The translations under genes were made by a program, and so were the position numbers. A stretch of 18,315 nt of DNA, taken from assembly GCA_002491065.1 (NCBI GenBank), contig DKVF01000101.1:1-18315 (forward strand), read 5' to 3'. Position 1 is the stretch's first letter. The number at the start of each line of letters is the position of its first letter. Below the pieces are notes generated by a model that saw only the letters and a program-made list of their open reading frames with translations, had not been told where the DNA came from and made no database searches. This document shows, one piece after another, positions 7,082 through 14,947 of the stretch. This DNA is from Peptococcaceae bacterium UBA7185 (GTDB lineage: Bacteria > Bacillota > Peptococcia > Peptococcales > Peptococcaceae).

Positions 7082-8317
7082 TTATTGTAACGGCAGGTGT
7101 ACTTGGAATTCCACCAAACCATCATAACAGCGCACATCAATGCGTCCGTTGTGTGCAGTTGTGATAGACTTGGCAATGGCCAGTCCCAGACCGTAATGCT
7201 TATCCTCTCCACTGCGTGCAGAATCTATGCGATAGAAGCGTTCAAATAGCTGTTCTCGTTGGGGGAGGGGAATTTTTTCTCCGGCATTGATGACGGACAG
7301 CTTGGCCCATTGATGCTCCTTTTCTAGGGCAACAGAAATATCCTGCTGTCCTGTACTGTGTTCCAAAGCATTGTCCAGCAAAATGGAGACTAACTGTTTT
7401 AGCTGTGTGCTGTTTCCTGTCAGGAAAATTCCCTCTGTGATATGGCAGCGCAGAGCGAATCCTTTTTCAAAGGCAATGCTCTCGAAAGGCAGCGCTTCAC
7501 CGCCGACAAGACGGCTGAAATCAATTTGCTCCATCTGCGGTGTAATCGTTTCTGTGCGAGCCAGGTCCAGAAGCTGCTCTACTAACAGTCCCATACGATT
7601 ATTTTCCCATTGAATGTTGGCGAGCCAGGTATTTTCACCGATTTCTCGCGATAAAAGCTCGGCGTTGGCGCTTACGACGGAGATGGGCGTTTTTAATTCA
7701 TGGCCTGCGTCGGAGATAAATTGCTTCTGCTTTTGATAGCTCTCTTCCAAAGGCTGTACAATTTTTCTGGCGAGAAATATCGCCAGAAAGAAAAACAGCA
7801 GCATGGCAAAGCAGCCGAAGAGCAGCGTATAGCGAAGCAAGGTGGCGGCGCTCTCATTCAATATGGTATTGTCCATGAAGGCTACAAGCCGATAACTGCT
7901 CTTATCCGTTACATAAAAGATAAGATCTTTTTTGGTGCCGTTGGTTTTTCCGCTCTGCACAATCTCACGGGCAAGCTCCTCCAAATCCTGGTTGGAGTGA
8001 AGCATTGGTTGATCATTTCGGATTTCAAGAATGGCTCCGTCATAAGTGAGCGCTACCGAATAAAAGGTGGACAACCGAAAACGCGGCGATTGGGCAAAGC
8101 CGGGGTTTCCGTTTTCCTGTGCAGGTCCTTTGGGCGGAATTTTATTTTCATGCTGCGACAGCGTATAGAGCTCTGCGTGAGTCATCAGCATTCTTTTATT
8201 TTGCGCTGACATTTCAATATAGCTGGAAGTGTAAATAATCGTGAGCATTCCTGCCCATAACAGAATCAGCACGGACATAATTGCCGCGACGATTTTTCTT
8301 CTTGACTGCTTAAACAT
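7082..8317 (-). CDS. Sensor histidine kinase, two-component system
   Basis: This 411-residue membrane sensor kinase is the partner of the OmpR-type regulator encoded just upstream. Two membrane helices (about 10-30 and 162-184) bracket an extracytoplasmic domain of about 130 residues that I cannot assign to a ligand class. The phosphoacceptor box FISDAGHELKTP is at 200-211 (His206). The ATPase domain shows the N box LLDNALEHS (313-321) and the glycine-rich HYGLGLAIAKS (374-384). Only about 20 residues separate the second helix from the His box, so a full HAMP domain is absent. The start overlaps the regulator stop by 8 bases. A terminator follows, and the tandem repeats at 7021-7042 suggest that the pair controls the downstream VTC operon. 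The signal sensed is unknown. Confidence 0.92.
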   Translation of the reverse strand: MFKQSRRKIVAAIMSVLILLWAGMLTIIYTSSYIEMSAQNKRMLMTHAELYTLSQHENKIPPKGPAQENGNPGFAQSPRFRLSTFYSVALTYDGAILEIRNDQPMLHSNQDLEELAREIVQSGKTNGTKKDLIFYVTDKSSYRLVAFMDNTILNESAATLLRYTLLFGCFAMLLFFFLAIFLARKIVQPLEESYQKQKQFISDAGHELKTPISVVSANAELLSREIGENTWLANIQWENNRMGLLVEQLLDLARTETITPQMEQIDFSRLVGGEALPFESIAFEKGFALRCHITEGIFLTGNSTQLKQLVSILLDNALEHSTGQQDISVALEKEHQWAKLSVINAGEKIPLPQREQLFERFYRIDSARSGEDKHYGLGLAIAKSITTAHNGRIDVRCYDGLVEFQVHLPLQ

Positions 8318-8996
8318 TGTCCCACCTCAATTCGTAACCGATGCCGCGCACGGCTTTTATTTTGGTTTTGGCCCCAATAAAGGATAACTTTTTCCGTGTA
8401 AAGGACATATAGACTTCGACATTGTTATACTCCGCTTCATTTTCAAATCCCCAGATTTTTACGGCAAGCTGTTCCCTGGTCAAAATCTGTCCCTGGTTGG
8501 CAATGAGATATTCCAGGATGCGGTATTCTTTTTCACTAAGCCGAACACTCTGGCCGTTTGCGGTGCAGGATAAGGTCAAAGTGCCGGTGTCAAGGGCGAT
8601 ATCTCCGTAGGTTAAGGTACCGTCGGCAGTGAGCGGAAGGGTGCGTCTGGTCAAGGCACGCAGCCGTGCAAGAAGCTCTTTGGTCATGAAAGGTTTGGTC
8701 AGATAATCATCGGCTCCGCTGTCCAGTCCCGTTACCTTGTCATCCAACTGGGATTTTGCCGTGAGTATAAGAATAGGTGTCCGAATCCCTTTTTGTCGGA
8801 CAGTTCTTGCAATTTCAAAGCCGCTCATTCCCGGCAGCATGACATCCAAGATAATAATATCGTAGATATTGCTCTCCACGGCGGCCAGACCTCTGATGCC
8901 GTCAGAGCAATGGTCCGTTGCATAGTTTTCCAGGCGCAGAATCTCGCAAAGAGCCTGGGCCATTCTTTTTTCGTCTTCCACGAGTAAAATTCTCAT
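8310..8996 (-). CDS. OmpR/PhoB-family response regulator
   Basis: This 228-residue DNA-binding regulator is phosphorylated by the adjacent kinase. The receiver domain (1-120) has the acidic pocket VEDE (6-9), phosphoacceptor Asp51 in LDVMLPG, the switch Thr79 and Lys101 in LTKPF. The C-terminal winged-helix domain (about 130-225) carries LSEKEYRILEYL and ends with the typical VRGIGYEL. The start is ATG 8996, with GGGAGG seven bases upstream; the longer frame to 9086 would run through the promoter and is not used. It is the first gene of the two-gene operon. Family knowledge predicts binding to paired 11-bp direct repeats, and such a pair exists upstream of the VTC gene. Confidence 0.93.
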   Translation of the reverse strand: MRILLVEDEKRMAQALCEILRLENYATDHCSDGIRGLAAVESNIYDIIILDVMLPGMSGFEIARTVRQKGIRTPILILTAKSQLDDKVTGLDSGADDYLTKPFMTKELLARLRALTRRTLPLTADGTLTYGDIALDTGTLTLSCTANGQSVRLSEKEYRILEYLIANQGQILTREQLAVKIWGFENEAEYNNVEVYMSFTRKKLSFIGAKTKIKAVRGIGYELRWDNV

Positions 8997-9018
8997 AGCA
9001 ACACCTCCCAGTGTTTTT

Positions 9019-9027
9019 ATTATACCA
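9019..9027 (-). promoter_or_regulatory. Extended -10 promoter for the two-component operon
   Basis: Minus-strand TGGTATAAT lies about 20 bases before the regulator start. The TGn-TATAAT form is an extended -10. No recognisable -35 is present at 16-18 bases upstream, consistent with an extended -10 promoter. Confidence 0.55.
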
Positions 9028-9107
9028 TAAATATCTGAATTGATAGGAGATACTAAAAGGAAAACAGAAGAAAGACAGGTTGTCAAGAGGGAATTTTCGA
9101 AAATATT

Positions 9108-9137
9108 GTTTAACGGCAGAGAAAAAAGGGCATAGTA
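9108..9137 (+). promoter_or_regulatory. Possible forespore-type (sigma F/G) promoter for the BofC-like gene
   Basis: GTTTA (9108-9112), a 15-base spacer and GGGCATAGTA (9128-9137) resemble the sigma F consensus GYWTA-N16-GGNRANANTW with one base off in each of spacer and -10. The CATAGTA core also resembles a sigma G -10. An alternative housekeeping promoter, TTGTCA (9080-9085) with TATTGT (9104-9109), overlaps the same region, so the assignment is tentative. Confidence 0.35.
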
Positions 9138-9177
9138 GTTGTGAAGAGGATTACAAATTTATGAAGGAATGAGAATC

Positions 9178-9771
9178 ATGAGTAGATTACATAGAAAATT
9201 TTATGGGGCAGCGGCCTGTCTGTTGTTTGTTTTTTCCGCTGCTATGGGATTTTTGTTGAATGAGGTTTACGAAGGCAATTACAATTTGCCCGAATCGGAG
9301 GTGCGCGCTGCAGATATCCAGGCGCAAAAGCCGCGACAGTTTTGCTGGGAGGAGCAACATGAGCTGTGTCAGCTTTATCAATTGGGCTGTGAAAATCAAG
9401 TGTTAGAAGGAGATCGTGCCACAGAGGAAATGCTGCGGGAACTGCCGCTGAACGAGGTAGCCGGCAGATATCCCGTGCCGGAGTGGACTGTAAGTGAGGT
9501 AGATAATGTCATCACGATTTGTCGCAATCTGCCTGGTCTTTGTGAAGTACATCAGCAGATGTATCACTTGGGCAGCAATGAAAATGGGCAATATGTTGCG
9601 GTTTACTATGGTCCCAGTGCGGTAGGCAGTGCGGCGGGCGCTTTTCTGGTGACCGATGTGCCTGTGGTACGGCTCAGTGCAGAGCAGCGCAGCGATCTGG
9701 AACAGGGGAAGTATGAGTATTATTCTCAGGACGAGCTGATTTCCATGTTGGACAATCTCAGCGAATTGTAA
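9178..9771 (+). CDS. Membrane-anchored protein with BofC-like C-terminal domain
   Basis: This 197-residue protein has an N-terminal hydrophobic segment (about 9-27) acting as signal or anchor, so the rest is outside the cytoplasm. The last 55 or so residues (the YVAVYYGP start, then LVTDVPVVRLSAEQRSDLEQGKY, then the YSQDELISMLDNLSE tail, given here as separate pieces) resemble the C-terminal domain of BofC, a forespore protein that restrains the SpoIVB protease in Bacillus. The middle (about 35-130) has four cysteines and is not recognised. ATG 9178 is chosen over ATG 9169 because GAAGGA (9163-9168) is nine bases from the former and touches the latter. A forespore-like promoter lies upstream and a terminator follows. 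The BofC assignment is by pattern and is moderately sure; a role in this organism is inferred. Confidence 0.6.
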   Translation: MSRLHRKFYGAAACLLFVFSAAMGFLLNEVYEGNYNLPESEVRAADIQAQKPRQFCWEEQHELCQLYQLGCENQVLEGDRATEEMLRELPLNEVAGRYPVPEWTVSEVDNVITICRNLPGLCEVHQQMYHLGSNENGQYVAVYYGPSAVGSAAGAFLVTDVPVVRLSAEQRSDLEQGKYEYYSQDELISMLDNLSEL

Positions 9772-9826
9772 GAATCGTGATTTGTAGTGCAAATCACTAC
9801 TATAATGTTAATTTATAATATTTTTT

Positions 9827-9867
9827 AGAGATGTCTAGTAAAAATGCTTGACATCTCTTTTGTTTTT
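9827..9867 (+). terminator. Terminator after the BofC-like gene
   Basis: AGAGATGTC (9827-9835) pairs with GACATCTCT (9850-9858), followed by TTTTGTTTTT. A weaker hairpin, GTGATTTG/CAAATCAC (9777-9797), lies earlier, without a T tract. The right arm of this terminator also contains the -35 of the next promoter. Confidence 0.7.
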
Positions 9868-9876
9868 CAGTAAACT
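9848..9876 (+). promoter_or_regulatory. Promoter of the ylxM-ffh operon
   Basis: A perfect TTGACA (9848-9853), a 17-base spacer and TAAACT (9871-9876, four of six matches) lie 44 bases before the ylxM start. The -35 is embedded in the right arm of the preceding terminator. Confidence 0.6.
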
Positions 9877-9919
9877 ATCAGAGTGTTAAGGGAAAAAGTT
9901 AACAAATGAGGTGAGGGCG

Positions 9920-10249
9920 ATGACGCTGGAGCAACGTACAAGGATGGCGATTCTGTATGATCTATATAGCGGACTGCTGACAGAGAAGCAGAAAAATGTG
10001 TTTGATTTGTACTATCAGTGCGACCTTTCTCTCGGTGAGATTGCTGCAGAGCAGCAGACCAGCCGCACAGCTGTGTTTGATTTGGTAAAACGTACAGAGC
10101 AGCTGCTGGAAAAATATGAAGCGGGGCTGCATTTGGCCGCGCGGGAAAAAAAACGCAAAGAAGTTTTAGAGCAATTATATAGTTTGGCGGCCGGCAATGA
10201 GGAAATGCTGGCGCTGTTGAGAAAATTGAGCATGGATGGCGAGGAATAA
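9920..10249 (+). CDS. ylxM: YlxM/p13-like helix-turn-helix protein of the SRP operon
   Basis: This 109-residue protein resembles region 4 of sigma factors, as the YlxM/p13 family does. Members interact with the signal recognition particle and are nearly always encoded just before ffh. The segment LTEKQKNVFDLYYQCDLSLG followed by EIAAEQQTSRTAVFDLVKR shows a helix-turn-helix at about 40-65. The remainder is helical and charged, with a coiled-coil-like run at about 68-100. ATG 9920 is chosen over the GTG at 9911, because GAGGTG (9908-9913) lies six bases before the ATG but abuts or covers the GTG. The gap to ffh is 33 bases. Function in protein targeting is inferred from the family and from position. 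Confidence 0.88.
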   Translation: MTLEQRTRMAILYDLYSGLLTEKQKNVFDLYYQCDLSLGEIAAEQQTSRTAVFDLVKRTEQLLEKYEAGLHLAAREKKRKEVLEQLYSLAAGNEEMLALLRKLSMDGEE

Positions 10250-10282
10250 AATAAATCAAACGCAGGGAGGAGGTCTTTGGCT

Positions 10283-11626
10283 ATGGCATTTGACGGGTTA
10301 GGCGATAAGCTGCAGGACATTTTCAAGCGCATGAAGGGGCAGGGAAAAATCTCCGAAAAAGATTTGAAGGCCGTGATGCGCGAGGTAAAGATGGCGCTCT
10401 TGGAAGCGGATGTAAACTATAAAGTCGTAAAACAGTTTATTGATAAAGTAAACAGCAGAGCCGTGGGGGAAGAAGTGATGGAGAGCCTGACCCCAGGGCA
10501 GCAGGTAGTAAAAATTGTACACGATGAGTTGACGGAACTGCTGGGTGGTGTGCAGAGCAAACTGATCATTTCTCCCAAACCTCCTACTGTGATTATGATG
10601 GTAGGGCTACAGGGGTCAGGTAAAACGACAACTACCGGGAAACTGGGACGTCTGCTGAAGAAACAGGGGAAACGACCGCTTCTGGCTGCCTGCGATATCT
10701 ATCGTCCTGCGGCAATTAAGCAACTGCAGGTTTTGGGCGAGCAATTGGATATTCCGGTGTTTACCTTAGGAGATCAGGTCAGTCCGGTGGATATTGCCAA
10801 GGGCGCTTTGGCGCACGCAAAATCCCATGGCAATGATATTGTGATTCTGGATACAGCCGGCCGGCTGCATATTGACGAAGTGCTGATGGAAGAACTGCGG
10901 CAGGTCAAGGAAGCGGTAGAGCCCACAGAGATTTTGCTGGTGGTAGATTCCATGGTAGGGCAGGATGCTGCCAATGTAGCGGCAAGTTTTAATGAGCTTT
11001 TGGATATCAGCGGTGTGATTCTCACCAAGCTGGACGGCGATACCCGCGGCGGTGCGGCATTGTCCATCAAGACAGTCACTGGCAAGCCCATCAAATTTGC
11101 CGGTATGGGTGAGAAACTGGATGCCTTGGAGCCCTTTCATCCGGACCGCATGGCTTCCCGCATTTTGGGAATGGGCGATGTGCTGACCTTGATTGAGAAG
11201 GCGCAGGAGAACATCGACCAGCAAAAGGCGGAAGAACTGCAGAAAAAGATGATGAAAGCTGAATTTACGCTGGAGGATTATCTGGCGCAGATGGACCAGC
11301 TAAAGGATATGGGCAACATCAATAGTATGATGGAAATGATTCCCGGCATGAGCAAAAACAAGCTGAAGGATTTGCAGGTAAGCGATAAGGATTTGGCCCA
11401 GACCAAGGCCATCATTCTCTCTATGACAGTGGAGGAGCGGCGCAATCCTAAAATTATCAATGGCAGCCGCCGCAAGCGCATTGCAGCGGGATCCGGCATG
11501 AAGGTGCAGGACGTCAACCGGTTGTTAAAGCAATATGACCAGTCGCAAATGCTGATGAAGCAATTCGCCGGGATGGCCACAGGGAAAAAAGGAAAAAAGG
11601 GAAAGCTGAAATTACCTTTTATGTAA
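10283..11626 (+). CDS. ffh: Signal recognition particle GTPase Ffh (SRP54)
   Basis: Ffh binds 4.5S/6S RNA and signal sequences and delivers ribosomes to FtsY at the membrane. All parts are present in 447 residues, the usual length. There is an N-terminal helical bundle (1-90). The GTPase domain has the P-loop GLQGSGKTT (108-116), DIYRPAA (138-144), DTAGR (190-194) and TKLDGD (248-253), followed by RGGAALS. A C-terminal methionine-rich M domain begins near 300, with runs such as KKMMKAEF and MNSMMEMIPGM-like residues and RRKRIAAGSG before a basic tail. The start is ATG 10283 (GGAGGAGG at 10266-10273, nine-base spacing) rather than the TTG at 10277. It is cotranscribed with ylxM and followed by rpsP after 39 bases. 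Confidence 0.98.
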   Translation: MAFDGLGDKLQDIFKRMKGQGKISEKDLKAVMREVKMALLEADVNYKVVKQFIDKVNSRAVGEEVMESLTPGQQVVKIVHDELTELLGGVQSKLIISPKPPTVIMMVGLQGSGKTTTTGKLGRLLKKQGKRPLLAACDIYRPAAIKQLQVLGEQLDIPVFTLGDQVSPVDIAKGALAHAKSHGNDIVILDTAGRLHIDEVLMEELRQVKEAVEPTEILLVVDSMVGQDAANVAASFNELLDISGVILTKLDGDTRGGAALSIKTVTGKPIKFAGMGEKLDALEPFHPDRMASRILGMGDVLTLIEKAQENIDQQKAEELQKKMMKAEFTLEDYLAQMDQLKDMGNINSMMEMIPGMSKNKLKDLQVSDKDLAQTKAIILSMTVEERRNPKIINGSRRKRIAAGSGMKVQDVNRLLKQYDQSQMLMKQFAGMATGKKGKKGKLKLPFM

Positions 11627-11665
11627 AACATGACGCGATAAAAGTAGTTAGAGGAGGTGAAAATC

Positions 11666-11911
11666 ATGGCAACAAAAATCAGATTGAAAAGAATGGGTGC
11701 AAAGAAAGCGCCTTTCTATCGTATCGTTGTAGCTGACTCCCGTTCTCCAAGAGACGGTCGTTTCATTGATGAAATCGGTATTTATGACCCAAATTGTCAG
11801 CCTGCTGCAATTAAAATCGATGCTGAAAAAGCACAGAAATGGATTGGTAATGGCGCACAGCCTTCCGATACAGTAAGATCTCTGTTAAAACAGGCTGGCC
11901 TGTGGAAATAA
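11666..11911 (+). CDS. rpsP: 30S ribosomal protein S16
   Basis: This 81-residue protein is the small-subunit protein S16, needed for 30S assembly. The family-defining N-terminus MATKIRLKRMGAKKAPFYRI and the following VVADSRSPRDGRFIDEIG are intact, as is the DPNCQP turn and the C-terminal GAQPSDTVRSLLKQAGLW. ATG 11666 is used; the GTG at 11657 lies inside the ribosome site GAGGAGGTG (11651-11659). Codon use is more biased than in neighbouring genes, as expected for a highly expressed gene. khpA follows after 12 bases. Confidence 0.98.
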   Translation: MATKIRLKRMGAKKAPFYRIVVADSRSPRDGRFIDEIGIYDPNCQPAAIKIDAEKAQKWIGNGAQPSDTVRSLLKQAGLWK

Positions 11912-11923
11912 GGAGGGAGTTTT

Positions 11924-12151
11924 GTGTTAGCATTAGTGGAACACTTGGCAAAATCCTTGGTGGATCAGCCTGAAGCCGTGAAGGTAACGCAGGTGGAGGA
12001 TGGAAAAGAAATTACCATTCATCTGACTGTAGCGCCGGAGGATATGGGCAAGGTAATCGGCAAGCAGGGCCGCATTGCCAGAGCGATCCGCACGGTAGTG
12101 AAAGCAGCTGCTGTAAAAGAAAATAAGAAAGTTACAGTGGAAATCATGTAA
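11924..12151 (+). CDS. khpA: KhpA (YlqC) KH-domain RNA-binding protein
   Basis: This 75-residue single KH-domain protein is usually encoded next to rpsP. In other Bacillota it pairs with KhpB/EloR as an RNA-binding heterodimer that affects cell elongation. The GxxG RNA-binding loop is seen as GKVIGKQGR (about 43-51). The start is GTG, with AGGAGGGAG (11911-11919) at proper spacing. It is the last gene of the operon here: a strong terminator begins seven bases after the stop, and rimM and trmD, which commonly follow, are missing. Confidence 0.95.
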   Translation: MLALVEHLAKSLVDQPEAVKVTQVEDGKEITIHLTVAPEDMGKVIGKQGRIARAIRTVVKAAAVKENKKVTVEIM

Positions 12152-12157
12152 CGAGTA

Positions 12158-12192
12158 AAACCACTTGTCGGGATACCGGCAAGTGGTTTTTT
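12158..12192. terminator. Bidirectional terminator between khpA and the ABC ATPase gene
   Basis: A 14-bp stem (12158-12171 with 12176-12189, one G-U pair) closes a GATA loop. T residues follow on the plus strand (12187-12192), and A residues precede it (12157-12160), giving a short T run on the minus strand. It can serve both converging operons. Confidence 0.85.
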
Positions 12193-12199
12193 GCTTGCA

Positions 12200-12970
12200 T
12201 TATAGCTGTTCTTTGGCAAAGTGATAGAAGGGCTGATTGTCTTCATAAAAGATGTGGGTGCGGACATGAAAAATGCGGTCCAGAAGACCGGACTGAAGCA
12301 CCTGCTGGGGAGTACCCTGCATTTGAATTTCACCGCGGTCCAGCAAGATAATCTGGTGGGAATATTCCAAGGCCAGATTTAAGTCGTGAAGCACCATGAT
12401 GATGGTTTTTCCCTGTTGATTTAGATGACGAATTAAGTCCATGATTTCAAAGCGAATGTGAATATCCAGATAGGTGGTGGGCTCATCTAAAAAGATGACG
12501 TCAGTATCCTGCGCCAACGCCATAGCGATATAAGCCCGCTGCCGCTGTCCGCCAGAGAGTTGACTGACAGGACGCTGCCGGTAGTTATCGGCTTTTACCA
12601 GAGAGATTGCGTGATCAATAATAATTCGATCCTGTGCAGTCAGTTTTTGTCCATAATTTTGGTGGGGATAACGTCCGTAGGCGACCAAATCTTCCACCGG
12701 AATTTCCGGAGGGTGGTTGGTCTGGCTGAGCAGAGAAATCTGCTGCGCAAACTGTTTGGTTTTCATGGTGTAAATATCCTGCCCACGCAGAAGAACACGG
12801 CCCGCAGAGGGTTTGAGTAATCTGCAGGCAATTTTCAATAAGGTACTTTTTCCACAGCCGTTAGGCCCTAAAATGGTGGTGATTTGCTTCTGGGGAAACA
12901 CTGCGTTGATCTCTTTCAACAGAGGTGATTGTCCCGGATAAGCAAATTGGATATGCTCTAACTCAATCAT
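12200..12970 (-). CDS. ABC transporter ATPase, iron-siderophore/heme/cobalamin type
   Basis: This 256-residue cytoplasmic ATPase powers the importer encoded with it (FepC/FecE/BtuD-like). Walker A GPNGCGKST is at 35-43, the Q-loop Gln in LLSQTNHPP at about 83, the signature LSGGQRQR at 138-145 and Walker B VIFLDEPT at 158-165, followed by an H-loop in MVLHDLNLA. Family features such as the early PVEDLVAYGRYPH are present. The start is ATG 12970: GGAG lies eight bases before it, while the in-frame GTG at 12979 sits on that site. It overlaps the permease stop by 8 bases and is the last gene of the operon. The substrate cannot be told from this subunit. Confidence 0.93.
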   Translation of the reverse strand: MIELEHIQFAYPGQSPLLKEINAVFPQKQITTILGPNGCGKSTLLKIACRLLKPSAGRVLLRGQDIYTMKTKQFAQQISLLSQTNHPPEIPVEDLVAYGRYPHQNYGQKLTAQDRIIIDHAISLVKADNYRQRPVSQLSGGQRQRAYIAMALAQDTDVIFLDEPTTYLDIHIRFEIMDLIRHLNQQGKTIIMVLHDLNLALEYSHQIILLDRGEIQMQGTPQQVLQSGLLDRIFHVRTHIFYEDNQPFYHFAKEQL

Positions 12971-13961
12971 AATGACCACTCCGATTGCGAATGATGAGAT
13001 AAATAAAAAAGGGCCCGCCCAATAGGGATAATAAAATGCCTACAGGAATTTCATAAGGCGCGAAAGCTAAGCGGGAAATGAGATCGCAAAGGATTACAAA
13101 GGCAGCACCGCCAAAGGCACTGGCCGGTACTAAAAAACCATTGTCATTCCCGATTAGAAACCGAATGGCATGGGGGACAATCAGTCCTACAAAGCCTAAA
13201 AGACCGGCAAAGCTTACTGCGGCGCCGGCTAAAATTGCAGCGGTCAAGATGAGCAGAAAGCGAACTAGTATAACATTCATTCCCAGGGATTGGGCGGATT
13301 GGCTCCCCAAAGATACGATATTCATATCACGGCGCAGAAACATAGCGAGGACAAGTCCCATGATAATGTAGAGCGCAGCAAAGCGCAGACTTTTCAATGT
13401 CACAGCGGATAAGCCGCCTACCAAGAAGGTGCTGGCGCCGATATAAGCGTCGGGATAGAGAATCATAATGCAGTTCATTCCCGCGCCCAAAATGCTGCTC
13501 ATGGCGATGCCAGTGAGTACCAGGGTGATTTTTGACACGCCGTTGCCCATGGCCAGGACAAAGATTACCATGGCGGAAAACAGCGCGCCCAAAAAGGCAG
13601 AGAGCGGTAGCAGATAATCCAACGCCGGAAAAAGGGCAGAGCATAGAAGTACGGCAAGTCCGGCTCCTGTGTTTACGCCGATGATGTTGGGACTGGCCAG
13701 TGGATTTTGCAGTACTGCCTGTAAAATAGCGCCTGACACAGCCAGCGCGCTGCCTGCCAACAGCGCTCCCAACACGCGGGGTAAACGGCTGTGTATGACA
13801 ATGCGGTAAGCGGACGATGTGACATCGCCGGAAAAAAGTGCCTGCAAAAAGGAAGAAGGAGAAACCTGGGTGGAGCCCAGACAGATTCCTAACAAAATCG
13901 CAACCGCAGTGAGAAGTATGGTACAGAAGAGAGCCAGCTGACCTTTTTGGCGGCTATTCAT
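12963..13961 (-). CDS. FecCD-family ABC permease
   Basis: This 332-residue inner-membrane permease has about ten hydrophobic helices and belongs to the FecCD/BtuC family. Diagnostic segments are RLPRVLGALLAGSALAVSG (about 59-77), ILQAVLQNPLASPNIIGV, the coupling region SFAGLLGFVGLIVPHAIR and the C-terminal PYEIPVGILLSLLGGP. The start is ATG 13961, overlapping the binding-protein stop by 8 bases with only a weak ribosome site, so translation is probably coupled. The longer frame reaching 14054 lies within the binding-protein gene and is rejected. Only one permease gene is present, so it should act as a homodimer. Confidence 0.93.
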   Translation of the reverse strand: MNSRQKGQLALFCTILLTAVAILLGICLGSTQVSPSSFLQALFSGDVTSSAYRIVIHSRLPRVLGALLAGSALAVSGAILQAVLQNPLASPNIIGVNTGAGLAVLLCSALFPALDYLLPLSAFLGALFSAMVIFVLAMGNGVSKITLVLTGIAMSSILGAGMNCIMILYPDAYIGASTFLVGGLSAVTLKSLRFAALYIIMGLVLAMFLRRDMNIVSLGSQSAQSLGMNVILVRFLLILTAAILAGAAVSFAGLLGFVGLIVPHAIRFLIGNDNGFLVPASAFGGAAFVILCDLISRLAFAPYEIPVGILLSLLGGPFFIYLIIRNRSGHYD

Positions 13962-14928
13962 GCAGCAAATCAGCAAGATAGGCGTAGCTGTCTGCCCATT
14001 TTGCATTGGGTTTGTAGAGAAATTTATCCTTTGGCAGCAGGATATAATGCCCATTTTTCACAGCGGTCAGGCTGCTCCATGCAGGATTGCTTTCTACGCT
14101 CTCCTTGAGATTTTTTTCGGCCAGAGCGTCGTCATTCCCCATGGGGACGACAAAGATATAGTCAGGATCGCTTTCTATGATGTTTTCAACGCTGAAATCC
14201 TTCAATAGACTGGGATTGTCATCAATGATGTTATGACAGCCCAATTGGCTGAGCATGTTGCCAGTCATGCTGTCTGAACTTTGGGGGCGAATGCCGCCGG
14301 AGTATGTGATCAGGAACAACACAGAAGGGCTATCTTCCAAGCGATTTTCCTCAATGATTTTGTTAATTTGTTCTTGCACGTCAGTGCCGTTAGTTTTGTA
14401 AGCTTCTTTGTTGCCAGTGATATCTGTGCAAATTTTCAGCATATCCAGATAATCTTCAAAATGGGTCACGCTGAAGTACGCGGCGGGAATCCCCGCTTCA
14501 CTGAGCGCATCTTTTAAGGCCACATGACTGTCAGTACGTGTGGTTTCAGAGGAGAGTAATACCAAATCTGGCTCTAACGCCAGGATGGCCTCAATGTTGG
14601 GATTCTGATAAGTCCCTACAATAGAAATATCTTCCGGCAAACCTAAATCGCGATTGTCTACCGTATCGTCACTAGTGCCTACTAAAGTGTCCGCGCCGCC
14701 GGCTAATACCCAAATTTCGGAGAAACTGCCCATCAGAGACACCACTCGCTGTGGGTGGTCTACAGTGATTTCCTGTCCTAATGCATCTGTGAAGGTGTAG
14801 GCATCTTGGGCAGAGCTTTGCGCAGGTACATCTGTCTGTTTATTTCCACAAGCGCTGAGACAGACTGTGAGAATAAGACAGAGAATGAGTAAGCTGATTG
14901 CTTTGCGATGAGAGGAATAATTTAACAT
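13954..14928 (-). CDS. Substrate-binding lipoprotein of the iron/heme/cobalamin ABC importer
   Basis: This 324-residue binding protein has a lipoprotein signal: a basic N-terminus, a hydrophobic run, and the lipobox LSAC with the lipidated Cys27. The mature part is a FepB/BtuF-type bilobed protein. It opens with FTDALGQEITVDHPQRVVSL, and the lobe linker begins after NIEAILALEPDLVLL. The first lobe contains GTSDDTVDNRDLGLPEDISI-like loops where ligand contacts usually lie. AAGGAG is well placed before ATG 14928. It overlaps the permease gene. A Fur-like dyad in its promoter suggests iron or an iron complex; cobalamin or heme remain possible. Linkage to an AhbD-like enzyme favours a tetrapyrrole, as an inference. 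Confidence 0.9.
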   Translation of the reverse strand: MLNYSSHRKAISLLILCLILTVCLSACGNKQTDVPAQSSAQDAYTFTDALGQEITVDHPQRVVSLMGSFSEIWVLAGGADTLVGTSDDTVDNRDLGLPEDISIVGTYQNPNIEAILALEPDLVLLSSETTRTDSHVALKDALSEAGIPAAYFSVTHFEDYLDMLKICTDITGNKEAYKTNGTDVQEQINKIIEENRLEDSPSVLFLITYSGGIRPQSSDSMTGNMLSQLGCHNIIDDNPSLLKDFSVENIIESDPDYIFVVPMGNDDALAEKNLKESVESNPAWSSLTAVKNGHYILLPKDKFLYKPNAKWADSYAYLADLLHE

Positions 14929-14947
14929 ATTGCTCCTTCTTTCTACT

